Shown: positions 5,972 to 12,889 of the stretch, in pieces | Layout of the letters: each line of letters starts with the position of its first letter | Numbering within the stretch: position 1 is the first letter of the stretch | Origin: JACVRW01 sp035705985 | GTDB lineage: Bacteria > Actinomycetota > Thermoleophilia > Solirubrobacterales > Thermoleophilaceae | Length of the DNA stretch: 30,164 bases | NCBI GenBank assembly: GCA_035705985.1 | Contig: DASSVP010000054.1 | Coordinates: forward strand, 1-30,164 | Direction of reading: 5' to 3' | Program-made: the position numbers and the translations under genes | Notes under the pieces: model-generated | The model's input: the letters and a program-made list of their open reading frames with translations, nothing else | Told to the model about the DNA's origin: nothing | Databases searched by the model: none

Positions 5972-6584
5972 CCGGGCCGCGCAGCAGCGCGAGCTGGACT
6001 TCCAGCAGCACGGATTCCAGCTCGCGCACGTCCTCGCCGGCACGGAGGCGCCGGACCACCAGGTCGTCGGCCGCCGCCACCACCGCATGGGCGATCTCCT
6101 CGCGCACCGCCTGGCCGCCCTGCAACGCGCGCAGTCGCTCCGCGTAGCGGTCGCGCAGCCGTTCGCGGCACGCGAGTGCGTCGGGGCCCGCCGCGGCGAT
6201 CTCGATGAGAAAGACTCGGGCGAGCGCCGGCTCCGCGGCCAGCCAGCGGAGATAGGCGTGGATGCCCGCGCGGGTGCGGTCGTGCCAGTCGCTGCCGGCC
6301 GAGTCCTGGGCGGCGGTCACGTGCTCGTAGAGTTGGTCGCTCGCCGCCTCGTAGGCCGCCAGGAAGCAGCCCAGCTTGTCCTCGAAGTGCTCGTAGAAGG
6401 TCTTCTTGGAAACGCCGGCACCGCGGACGATGTCGTCGATGGTCGCGGCCGCGTAGCCCTTCTCGGCGACGGCCTGTCCGGCCGCCTCCAGCAGCCGGGA
6501 TCGCTGCGAGGCGGCCACCAGCGAGGGGTCCAGCCCGTGGGTCCCGCGAGGCAGGCGGCGAGGTATGTCCGGTGACGCTTCCAC
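5961..6584 (-). CDS. TetR family repressor divergent from an acyl-CoA dehydrogenase pair
   Basis: A 207-aa regulator with an N-terminal helix-turn-helix (YAAATIDDIVRGAGVSKKTF, about residues 40-65) and a helical C-terminal ligand domain. It lies head-to-head with the dehydrogenase pair starting at 6615, the usual position of a local repressor of a fatty-acid or steroid side-chain catabolic operon whose ligand is the acyl-CoA. I placed the start at GTG 6584, which leaves the palindrome 6589-6604 outside the gene. An in-frame ATG at 6605 would add seven residues and place the operator within the coding sequence. The C-terminus overlaps the convergent hypothetical gene. Confidence 0.85.
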   Translation of the reverse strand: MEASPDIPRRLPRGTHGLDPSLVAASQRSRLLEAAGQAVAEKGYAAATIDDIVRGAGVSKKTFYEHFEDKLGCFLAAYEAASDQLYEHVTAAQDSAGSDWHDRTRAGIHAYLRWLAAEPALARVFLIEIAAAGPDALACRERLRDRYAERLRALQGGQAVREEIAHAVVAAADDLVVRRLRAGEDVRELESVLLEVQLALLRGPVKR

Positions 6585-6588
6585 GTTG

Positions 6589-6604
6589 TGTACGCCCTGG
6601 TACA
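6589..6604. promoter_or_regulatory. candidate TetR operator
   Basis: TGTAC-GCCCTG-GTACA is a 5-bp inverted repeat with a 6-nt spacer in the 30-bp gap between the divergent TetR and dehydrogenase genes. It overlaps the predicted -10 box of the dehydrogenase operon, so a bound repressor would block that promoter. Confidence 0.55.
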
Positions 6605-6606
6605 TT
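6601..6606 (+). promoter_or_regulatory. -10 box for leaderless dehydrogenase operon
   Basis: TACATT fits TANNNT and ends 8 nt before the ATG at 6615. No Shine-Dalgarno fits between the two, so the mRNA probably starts at or near the start codon. Confidence 0.5.
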
Positions 6607-6614
6607 ACCTCGCC

Positions 6615-7751
6615 ATGGACCTCACCCTGTCGCCGTCCGAACAGGCCTTCCGCGACGAGCTCCGCGCCTGGCTCGCCGACAACCATCCGGGCGAGGATCC
6701 GCCTGGCGAGGACGCCGCCTTCGACCACCGCCGCGCCTGGCAGAGGCAGCTGTACGACGCCGGCTACGCGGGCTTCTCGTGGCCGAAGGAGTACGGCGGC
6801 CGCGGGGCCACGCTCGTCGAGCAGGCGCTGTTCGGCGAGGAGATGGCCCGCGTCCGCGCGCCGCAGCCCGCCAACGTGCTCGGGCTCGTCATGGGCGGCC
6901 CCGTCGTGATCCACCACGGCACGGACGAGCAGAAGGAGCGCTGGCTCAACGCGATCCTCACGGGCGACGAGATCTGGTGCCAGGGCTTCTCGGAGCCGGA
7001 GTCGGGCTCGGACCTGGCGAGCCTGAAGACGAAGGCCGTGAAGTCGAACGGCGAGTGGGTCGTGACGGGCCAGAAGGTCTGGACCACGTTCGCGCACAAG
7101 GCGAAGTGGTGCATGCTCGTCGCGCGCACCGACCAGGACGTGCCCAAGCACCAGGGCCTCACCTACTTCATCATGGACATGGAGCAGGAGGCCGTTCAGG
7201 TGCGCCCGCTGCACCAGATCACGAACGAGCCCGAGTTCAACGAGCTCTTCATCGAGGAGGCGCGCATCCCCGACGAGAACGTCGTCGGCGGCGTGGGGAA
7301 CGGCTGGGGCGTCGCGATCACGACACTCATGAACGAGCGCGCCGGCCTCGGCGCCGCGGCGGCCGCGGGCGTGCGCATCGCGCTCGAGGACCTGAAGGAG
7401 CTCGCCCGCGAGCGCGGCGTGGTGGACGACCCGGTCATCCGCCAGCGCCTCGCGCAGCTCACGATCGAGGTCGAGCTGCTGCGCCTGAACTCGTGGCGCG
7501 GCCTCACGCAGATCATGAAGCACGGCGTGCCGGGTCCCGAGGGCTCGCTCCCGAAGTGGCAGTGGAGCGACGTGAACCAGGCGCTCACCGAGCTGGCCGT
7601 GGACATCCTCGGCGAGGACGGCGCGGCCTGGGACTCGCCCTGGACCTACCGCCTGCTGCGCTCGCGCGCGAACTCGATCGAGGGCGGCACCACCGAGATC
7701 CTCAAGAACATCATCGCCGAGCGCGTGCTCGGCCTCCCGAAGCTCAGGTAG
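6615..7751 (+). CDS. acyl-CoA dehydrogenase, catalytic subunit of a FadE-type pair
   Basis: A 378-aa flavoenzyme subunit resembling the FadE26/FadE28 class of actinobacterial dehydrogenases that act on bulky acyl-CoAs such as steroid side chains. Visible motifs are WPKEYGGRG near residue 55, the FAD-binding CQGFSEPESGSDLASL, and VVTGQKVWTTFAHKAKWC. The C-terminal SIEGGTTEI contains Glu356, aligned with the catalytic base of medium-chain enzymes. A second candidate base is Glu241 in MNERAG. The gene is 12 bp upstream of a shorter dehydrogenase, the arrangement of the known alpha2beta2 enzymes. Leaderless start, controlled by the adjacent TetR protein by inference. Substrate unknown. Confidence 0.9.
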   Translation: MDLTLSPSEQAFRDELRAWLADNHPGEDPPGEDAAFDHRRAWQRQLYDAGYAGFSWPKEYGGRGATLVEQALFGEEMARVRAPQPANVLGLVMGGPVVIHHGTDEQKERWLNAILTGDEIWCQGFSEPESGSDLASLKTKAVKSNGEWVVTGQKVWTTFAHKAKWCMLVARTDQDVPKHQGLTYFIMDMEQEAVQVRPLHQITNEPEFNELFIEEARIPDENVVGGVGNGWGVAITTLMNERAGLGAAAAAGVRIALEDLKELARERGVVDDPVIRQRLAQLTIEVELLRLNSWRGLTQIMKHGVPGPEGSLPKWQWSDVNQALTELAVDILGEDGAAWDSPWTYRLLRSRANSIEGGTTEILKNIIAERVLGLPKLR

Positions 7752-7763
7752 AGGAGCCAGCGC

Positions 7764-8783
7764 GTGAACTTCGACTTCACCGACGACCAGCAGGCGATCA
7801 AGCGCACCGCGAACGAGATGCTCGCGGCACGCTTCAAGCCGGAGCGGGTGCGCGAGCTCGCCGAGGCCGGAAAGCACGACGACGGCGGGTGGAAGGAGAT
7901 GTCCGAGCTCGGCTGGGCCGGGATCTTCATCGACGAGGACCACGGCGGTCAGGGACTCGGCGTCGTGGAGCTCGTGATCCTGATGGAGGAGCTCGGCTAC
8001 GCGCTCGCGCCCGTGCCGTTCCTCTCGAACGCGGCGGCCGGGCTGGCGCTCCAGTTCGCCGGCTCGGACGAGCAGAAGGAGCGCTGGCTGCCGGGCATCG
8101 CGTCCGGCGAGGCGCGCGGAACCGTCGGGATGGTGCGCGACGGCGAGGCGCGGCTCGTGCCGGACGCCGACTCGGCCGAGGTGATCGTGCTGATCGGCTC
8201 CGACGGCTCCACCAGCGTCGTGCCCGCCTCGGATGCGGAAATCGAGCCGCTCGAGACGATGGACCGCACGCGCCGCTTCGCTCGCGTGCGGGCCGAGGGC
8301 GGCGAGCCGTTGGCCGGCGACTGCTTCGTCGCGCGCGACCGCATCGCCACCGCGCTGGCGGCCGAGACCGTCGGGGTCGCGCAAAAGGCTATGGAGATGG
8401 CGGTGGAGTACGCGCGCGACCGCAAGCAGTTCGGCCGGCCGATCGGCTCCTACCAGGCGGTGTCGCACCGCTGCGCCCACATGCTGCTCGAGGTCGAGGG
8501 CTCGCGCTCCGCGGCCTATTACGCCGCCTGGTGCGCGGACTCGGAGCCCGACTCGCTGGCCGCGGCGGCGTCGATGGCGAAGGCCTACTCGTCAGACGCC
8601 GGCTGGCGCGTGTGCGGCTCGTCGCTCCAGGTGCACGGCGGCATTGGCTTCACCTGGGAGCACGACCTGCACTTCTACCTCAAGCGCGCGAAGACGAACG
8701 CGATCCTGTACGGCTCGGCGAGCGAGCACCGCGAGCGCCTGGCCGAGCTGACGCTCCAGCCCGCCGCTACGACTGCGGCTTGA
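7764..8783 (+). CDS. acyl-CoA dehydrogenase-like partner subunit lacking the C-terminal catalytic Glu
   Basis: A 339-aa protein, shorter than a typical 380-aa dehydrogenase. It keeps the N-terminal helical domain (FDFTDDQQAIKRTANEML), GWAGIFIDEDHGGQGLG, and the flavin/dimer segment YARDRKQFGRPIGSYQAVSH. The C-terminal LQVHGGIGFTWEHDLHFYLKR is also present. The central FAD-contact loop is reduced, and the site that holds the catalytic Glu reads LYGSASEHRERL. This is what is seen in the non-catalytic partner (FadE27/FadE29 type) of heterotetrameric dehydrogenases, which contributes to flavin binding. GTG start with GAGGAG upstream; co-transcribed with the preceding gene. Confidence 0.88.
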   Translation: MNFDFTDDQQAIKRTANEMLAARFKPERVRELAEAGKHDDGGWKEMSELGWAGIFIDEDHGGQGLGVVELVILMEELGYALAPVPFLSNAAAGLALQFAGSDEQKERWLPGIASGEARGTVGMVRDGEARLVPDADSAEVIVLIGSDGSTSVVPASDAEIEPLETMDRTRRFARVRAEGGEPLAGDCFVARDRIATALAAETVGVAQKAMEMAVEYARDRKQFGRPIGSYQAVSHRCAHMLLEVEGSRSAAYYAAWCADSEPDSLAAAASMAKAYSSDAGWRVCGSSLQVHGGIGFTWEHDLHFYLKRAKTNAILYGSASEHRERLAELTLQPAATTAA

Positions 8784-9237
8784 ACACGGCCGCGAGCGCG
8801 GACAGCACGCCGTAGCGCTGCGGCTGCTCCGGCGGCGGCCCCGCAGGCACCTCGCGCACGGGCTGGGACACCACGTGGCGGACCGGGACCGACGTGAGCC
8901 GCTCGAGCCGGTGCGGCAGGTCGAGCCCGAGCCATCGCGACGACCCGGTCGGCAGCGTCGACACCACGACCTCGTCGAACCGCATCGGGTCCCACGCCTC
9001 CATCACGGCGACCACCGGATCGGGATCGCCCACGCTCCCCTCGACGTTGTCGAGCCCGGCGTCCCGCATCCGCTCGAGTGCCTCCACGAGCCGGGCGGAT
9101 GCGTCGGCGCCCGACGCCGGCATCACGAGCGTGAACCTGCACGCGCCCTGAGCGGCCCGGTCGCGAAGGCAGTCGATCAACTCGTCCGATCCAGCCGTGA
9201 CGTTCGCGACAACCAGGAGGCTGAACTCCCAGGCCAT
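8767..9237 (-). CDS. UspA-like nucleotide-binding-fold protein
   Basis: A 156-aa cytoplasmic protein. An N-terminal beta strand (FSLLVVANVTAGSDEL), an FTLVMPAS strand, a helix rich in Glu/Arg, GSVGDPDPVVAVMEA, and then FDEVVVSTLPTGSSRWLGLDLPHRLERLTSVPVRHVV give the alternating alpha/beta pattern of universal stress proteins. The final segment resembles the TGSSR..G...RL...VPV signature at the end of Usp domains. ATP binding cannot be asserted, since the usual GxxG(9-10)GS/T motif is only partly visible. Third gene of a minus-strand operon with the lipoprotein and the 89-aa protein. Overlaps the convergent dehydrogenase gene by 17 bp. Confidence 0.75.
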   Translation of the reverse strand: MAWEFSLLVVANVTAGSDELIDCLRDRAAQGACRFTLVMPASGADASARLVEALERMRDAGLDNVEGSVGDPDPVVAVMEAWDPMRFDEVVVSTLPTGSSRWLGLDLPHRLERLTSVPVRHVVSQPVREVPAGPPPEQPQRYGVLSALAAVFKPQS

Positions 9238-9246
9238 GTGACCAGA

Positions 9247-9516
9247 TTACTCCGGGCCGCGATAACTGGGAAGGCCGGACTCGTGGTCCTGGATGGGCCC
9301 GCGGCGCTCGGAGCCGAGCGCGATCTGCTCGAGGCGGCGGATCTCCCGCTCGCCCTCGATGCGCGCGGGGTGGTCCTCCGCCAGGTCGCCGACGAGCGTG
9401 CGGATGCGGTTGCGGATCTGAAGCGCGAAGTGCGGGGTGGACGCGCCCATCAGCTGGCGGACGTCCTCCACGGTCGGCTCGCGGCGGAGCCGGTCGCTGC
9501 GCTCGTACTCGCTCAC
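9247..9516 (-). CDS. small hypothetical cytoplasmic protein
   Basis: An 89-aa charged protein, not recognised. The central part (PTVEDVRQLMGASTPHFALQIRNRI, then EGEREIRRLEQIAL) looks like two or three amphipathic helices; there is no signal peptide or membrane segment. GTG start at 9516 with TAGACT 8 nt upstream and no SD, so it may have its own leaderless promoter although it also lies 25 nt downstream of the lipoprotein gene. Nine nt separate it from the Usp-like gene, which suggests joint translation. Confidence 0.7.
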   Translation of the reverse strand: MSEYERSDRLRREPTVEDVRQLMGASTPHFALQIRNRIRTLVGDLAEDHPARIEGEREIRRLEQIALGSERRGPIQDHESGLPSYRGPE

Positions 9517-9524
9517 GGGCGCGA

Positions 9525-9530
9525 AGTCTA
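9525..9530 (-). promoter_or_regulatory. candidate -10 box (leaderless, internal to operon)
   Basis: TAGACT on the minus strand fits TANNNT and ends 8 nt before the GTG at 9516. It would give the small protein and Usp-like gene a promoter separate from the lipoprotein. Confidence 0.35.
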
Positions 9531-9541
9531 CGAGGGGGCGG

Positions 9542-10729
9542 TTACGGCGCGTTCGCCTGCACGGGGATCAGCTCTGTGAGCTGGTCCAGCTGCGCCTGCT
9601 GCTCCACGGAGATCGCCTGGTCGTCGCCGAGCACCCAGGCGCGGTTGTAGACCGCCTGCCCCGGGTCGTCCTCGTATCCCGGCTGGACGCTGAGGAAGTA
9701 CTCCTCGAGCTTCGGCGGGAGCGTCTCGGCGTTATCGCTCAGGAGGAGCGGCGCGAACACGCCGCGGGTGGCGAGCGCGGCGGCCGCGGCGGCGTCCGCC
9801 GGCCGCGTCGTGCTGGCGATCGTGAAGTTGTAGCCCGGCACGACCACGCCCCAGCCGAAGTCGCCCTTCTCGTAGCGCGTGAACGCGATCGCGTTCTCCA
9901 CTGGGTCCGGCCCCTCGATGCGGTTCACGTCGCGAGCGAGCCGCTCTTTCTCGAGCTGGTCGACCACCCGCTTCGAGATGACCCTCTCGGGACCGAGGAC
10001 GAAGACGTTCGGCCGTTCGTGCTCGCGCAGCGCCCGGACGATCGGAGCCGGGATGGTGTCGCGCCGCACGGGCAGCGCGGCGTCGCCCGAGCGCGCGGCC
10101 CAGGCCGCGACCGGCATGGCGAACTCGGCGTCCTCGGCGGAGTACAGGACGACGTCGTTCGACGGTCGCGCGCGTGCGGCGGAGAAGAACCGGTCGATCG
10201 CGGCGGCGCGCTCGAAGGGGCTGTCGCCCTCGATCAGGGCGGTCTTGAAGCCCTCGGGCCGGGCGGTGTCCGGGCCGACCCGGATCACCTGGGCGTCGCG
10301 CGACAGGTCCGACCCCTTCGGGGCCAGCCGCTCGAGGACGTCCGCGGTCACGGCGGGGAGCTCGCCGCCGGTCGTGAGCAGGATCGGCGCCCCGATCGGG
10401 CGGCCCGACAGCACCGCGGCGGCTATGCCCGTGACCCAGTCGTCCTGGGGCACCAGCACGACCGCGGTCGGGCGGTCCGAGTCGCCCGTGGCGGGGTAGA
10501 GCGCGCCGGCGACGCCGGCGGCGTCGGCCGCGGCGTCGCTGCCGCCGACCCGGACCGTGTTGCGCGTGGCCGTGGACGGGAAGCCGAGCTTCTCGGCCGC
10601 CTCCTCGTCCTCGGCCTCGACGCCGAGCTGCGGCGGGCGGGACTCGTCGTCTCCGGTGCTGCAGCCCGCGAGCAGCGACAGCAGGAGCAGCAGGAAGAGG
10701 GCGGAAAGACGGCGCAATTCGCGGCGCAC
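9542..10729 (-). CDS. lipoprotein with cell wall binding repeat 2 (CWB2)-like domain
   Basis: A 395-aa predicted lipoprotein. The signal peptide ends in the lipobox LAGC (Cys at about residue 23), followed by an acidic linker. From about residue 58 the sequence follows the CWB2 pattern: VRVGGSDAAADAAGVAGALYP, then AVVLVPQDDWVTGIAAAVLS, then GAPILLTTGGELPAVTADVLERLAP, and QVIRVG. This repeat forms Rossmann-like domains that anchor surface proteins to anionic wall polymers in Gram-positive bacteria. Two further similar alpha/beta units follow, ending near NRAWVLGD. GTG start at 10729. First gene of a three-gene minus-strand operon, divergent from a dehydrogenase. Its role in the envelope is inferred; whether it binds wall polymer is untested. 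Confidence 0.78.
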   Translation of the reverse strand: MRRELRRLSALFLLLLLSLLAGCSTGDDESRPPQLGVEAEDEEAAEKLGFPSTATRNTVRVGGSDAAADAAGVAGALYPATGDSDRPTAVVLVPQDDWVTGIAAAVLSGRPIGAPILLTTGGELPAVTADVLERLAPKGSDLSRDAQVIRVGPDTARPEGFKTALIEGDSPFERAAAIDRFFSAARARPSNDVVLYSAEDAEFAMPVAAWAARSGDAALPVRRDTIPAPIVRALREHERPNVFVLGPERVISKRVVDQLEKERLARDVNRIEGPDPVENAIAFTRYEKGDFGWGVVVPGYNFTIASTTRPADAAAAAALATRGVFAPLLLSDNAETLPPKLEEYFLSVQPGYEDDPGQAVYNRAWVLGDDQAISVEQQAQLDQLTELIPVQANAP

Positions 10730-10767
10730 CTTAGCTAGGTGTGCGGCGGGGGCGCGGCGGGTATGAC

Positions 10768-10773
10768 TATGAT
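10768..10773 (+). promoter_or_regulatory. candidate -10 box for the third dehydrogenase
   Basis: TATGAT, a near-consensus -10 box, is immediately followed by the palindrome 10773-10788. The transcript would start within the palindrome and have a leader of roughly 45 nt to the GTG at 10828. Confidence 0.4.
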
Positions 10774-10788
10774 TGACTCGTCAGTCAA
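10773..10788. promoter_or_regulatory. candidate TetR-type operator
   Basis: TTGACT-CGTC-AGTCAA is a perfect 6-bp inverted repeat with a 4-nt spacer, directly downstream of a -10 box. TGACT..AGTCA palindromes are typical TetR-family sites. No TetR gene is adjacent, so the regulator would be encoded elsewhere or be one of the two in this window. Confidence 0.6.
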
Positions 10789-10827
10789 CGGCGCCGAACG
10801 GCCGGTCGAATGCGGGGGACACACACG

Positions 10828-12129
10828 GTGGATTTCAAGCTCAACGACGAACAGCGCGAGTTCCAGGAGAAGGTTCGCCGCTTCTCACGCGAGGTGATTC
10901 GTCCCATGGCCGCCGAGCACGACGCCAACGAGAGCGTTCCCTGGGAGGCCATCAGGGCCGCCCGCGAGTGGGGCCTCCACGGCCTCGAGACGATCCAGCG
11001 GCTGGGGGAGGACCCCGACGGGATCCTCTCGTGCATCTACGCCGAGGAGATGCACTGGGGCTGCGCGGGCATCGCGCTCGCGATCCAGGGCGGCTCGCTC
11101 GCCGCGGCGGGGATCGCAAGCTCCGGGACGCCCGAGCAGATCGGCCGCTGGGTGCCCGAGTGCTTCGGCATGGGCGACGAGATCAAGCTCGGCGCCTACG
11201 CCGTCACGGAGCCCAGCGCCGGCTCGGACGTGCGCTCGCTCCGCACGACCGCCAAGCGGGACGGCGACGAGTGGATCCTCAACGGCACCAAGGTCTTCAT
11301 CACGAACGGCGGCATCGCCGACGTGACCGTCGTCGTCGCCACCGTGGACCCGGATCTCGGGCACCGGGGGCAGGCCTCGTTCGTCGTGCCGAAGGGCACG
11401 CCCGGGCTCTCGCAGGGCAAGAAGGAGTCGAAGCTCGGCATCCGCGCCTCCCAGACCACCGAGGTCATCCTCGAGGACTGCCGCGTGCCGATGGACCACC
11501 TGCTCGGTGGCTACGACAAGCTCCAGAAGAAGCTCGAGCGCGCCCGCTCGGGTGCATCCACCGGCCGCTCGTCCAACGCGCTCGCGACCTTCGAGCTCAC
11601 GCGCCCGCTCGTCGGGGCGTCGGCGCTCGGCATTGCGCAGGCGGCCTACGAGTGGACGCTCGACTACCTCGCGGACAAGGAGGAGGACGGCCAGCCGCTC
11701 CTCGGGACGCAGCGCATCCAGCAGACGCTCGCCGACGTGGCCACCGAGATCGAGGCCGCGCGCCTGCTCGTATGGCGCGCCTCGTGGATGGGGCGCAGCG
11801 GCATCCCGATGACCGCGGGCCAGGGCTCCATGTCGAAGCTGAAGGCGGGCGACGTGGCGATGTGGGCCACCACCACGCTGATGGACCTCGTGGGGCCGTT
11901 CGCGCAGACGAAGGACTGCCCGCTCGAGAAGTTCTTCCGCGACGCGAAGATCTACCAGCTCTTCGAGGGCACGGCCCAGGTGCAGCGGCTCGTCATCTCG
12001 CGCATGCAGGTGGCGGACTACCAGCGCCGCATCGAGGAGGCCGCCGACGTCCTCAACCAGGCGCCCGGCAGCGCGACGGGCGACAGCGCCGTGGCCGAGG
12101 CCACGCGCGCGGTGGCCGAGGCGTCCTAG
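10828..12129 (+). CDS. acyl-CoA dehydrogenase, MCAD/SCAD-type
   Basis: FAD-dependent acyl-CoA dehydrogenase, 433 aa from GTG 10828 (439 aa if the ATG at 10810 is used). Motifs in order: FSREVIRPMAAEHD, the FAD-binding AYAVTEPSAGSDVRSLRTTA, LNGTKVFITNGGIADVTVVV, a helix-G segment FELTRPLVGASALG without a Glu, and the C-terminal LFEGTAQVQRLVISRM. The last contains the canonical catalytic base (Glu380). It is longer than usual because of a charged insertion around DKLQKKLERARSGASTGRSS and a tail after YQRRIEEAADVL. Alone in its transcript, controlled by the palindrome just upstream. It shares only a few bases with the convergent small membrane gene. Confidence 0.9.
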   Translation: MDFKLNDEQREFQEKVRRFSREVIRPMAAEHDANESVPWEAIRAAREWGLHGLETIQRLGEDPDGILSCIYAEEMHWGCAGIALAIQGGSLAAAGIASSGTPEQIGRWVPECFGMGDEIKLGAYAVTEPSAGSDVRSLRTTAKRDGDEWILNGTKVFITNGGIADVTVVVATVDPDLGHRGQASFVVPKGTPGLSQGKKESKLGIRASQTTEVILEDCRVPMDHLLGGYDKLQKKLERARSGASTGRSSNALATFELTRPLVGASALGIAQAAYEWTLDYLADKEEDGQPLLGTQRIQQTLADVATEIEAARLLVWRASWMGRSGIPMTAGQGSMSKLKAGDVAMWATTTLMDLVGPFAQTKDCPLEKFFRDAKIYQLFEGTAQVQRLVISRMQVADYQRRIEEAADVLNQAPGSATGDSAVAEATRAVAEAS

Positions 12130-12281
12130 TCCTTGCGGTCCGGGTCGTCCTTCGACGCCCGCCAGAAGAAGCGCCCGACGAAGACCAGCACGAACATCGG
12201 GACGATCAGCGCCGCGAGCGAGATCGCCATCATCGCCGGGTGGTCGTACAGCGCGTGGCCTCCGTGCGCGATCAGGTCCAT
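12126..12281 (-). CDS. 51-aa single-span membrane protein
   Basis: A small protein (MDLIAHGGHALYDHPAMMAI...) with one clear membrane span, AISLAALIVPMFVLVFVGRFFW, followed by a charged cytoplasmic tail ASKDDPDRKD ending at a TAG. The N-terminal segment has three His residues (positions 6, 9 and 14). The start is the ATG at 12281; no strong SD is visible, and it lies 11 nt behind the MarR stop, so it is probably translated from the MarR transcript. I do not recognise a family. Its stop overlaps the convergent dehydrogenase stop by four bases. Confidence 0.65.
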   Translation of the reverse strand: MDLIAHGGHALYDHPAMMAISLAALIVPMFVLVFVGRFFWRASKDDPDRKD

Positions 12282-12292
12282 CCGGTCACAGC

Positions 12293-12826
12293 CTAGTCCT
12301 CGTTCGAGCGCGGCGCGGGCAGGATCTGCTGGGCTCGCCGTTCGTTGATCTCAGTGCCCCCACGCAGGAACTCGATGATCGTGCGGAGCTCCTTGTCGGA
12401 CAGCCCTCCGACGATGGGGGCGCCCATCTCGCCGAGCGGCCCGTAGGCCTCCCAGGCGAGCTCCCGCGCCTCGTCGGTCATCTCCACGATCACGCGCCGG
12501 CGGTCCTCGGGATCGCGACGGCGCGCCACGAAGCCGCGCTCCTCGAGCCGGTCCAGGACGGTCGTCACGGCGCCGGGCGTTAGTCCCACGGCGGTCGCCA
12601 GCTCCCCGGCAGTCAGGCCCCCGCGCTGGTCGATGATGTCGAGGCAGCGCCCGTCCGTTCGGTTCACGCCGAGCTTCGCCGAGAACGCCTCGTCCATCTT
12701 CTCGACGGCCGCCTGATAGGCGCGGTTCACCGCGACCAGCTCTGTGAGCAGCGCCGCGCGCTCCTCGCTGAGTCCCTCCGACCATCGCGTCGCCACGCGG
12801 GGGCGCTCTCCAGATTCGTTTGACAT
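12293..12826 (-). CDS. MarR family transcriptional regulator
   Basis: A 177-aa winged helix-turn-helix regulator. The DNA-binding core is clear: LGVNRTDGRCLDIIDQRGGL, then LTAGELATAVGLTPGAVTTV (recognition helix), LDRLEERGFVARRRDPEDRR (wing with the DxRxxxV-type pattern), and VIVEMTDEAREL. Flanking helices form the dimer interface. It is divergent from a DrrA/DrrB-type exporter, with a palindromic AT-rich site between them, so repression of the exporter relieved by a small ligand is the likely arrangement. The small membrane gene follows in the same transcript. Confidence 0.9.
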   Translation of the reverse strand: MSNESGERPRVATRWSEGLSEERAALLTELVAVNRAYQAAVEKMDEAFSAKLGVNRTDGRCLDIIDQRGGLTAGELATAVGLTPGAVTTVLDRLEERGFVARRRDPEDRRRVIVEMTDEARELAWEAYGPLGEMGAPIVGGLSDKELRTIIEFLRGGTEINERRAQQILPAPRSNED

Positions 12827-12855
12827 TCGAACGTTTAGATGGTTAAATGCTTCGA
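12826..12855. promoter_or_regulatory. candidate MarR operator in a divergent promoter
   Basis: A 30-bp imperfect palindrome with arms TCGAA (12827-12831) and TTCGA (12851-12855) and inner arms TTTA and TAAA around GATGGT. It is one of the few AT-rich spots here and touches the MarR start codon. A second palindrome, TTTCGAAA, lies at 12857-12864. Confidence 0.5.
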
Positions 12856-12889
12856 CTTTCGAAACACAGCATAGGTCAGGAGTCAGGAA

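Noticed and set aside
5961..8480. An 839-aa minus-strand frame ending in a TetR domain
   Set aside because: The first ~625 residues are antisense to two clear dehydrogenase genes and have the His/Arg/Leu-rich look of a shadow frame. Only the TetR part is real.
6572..8815. A 747-aa plus-strand frame across both dehydrogenase genes
   Set aside because: It is out of frame with both genes and consists of Arg/Ala/Gly-rich sequence without motifs.
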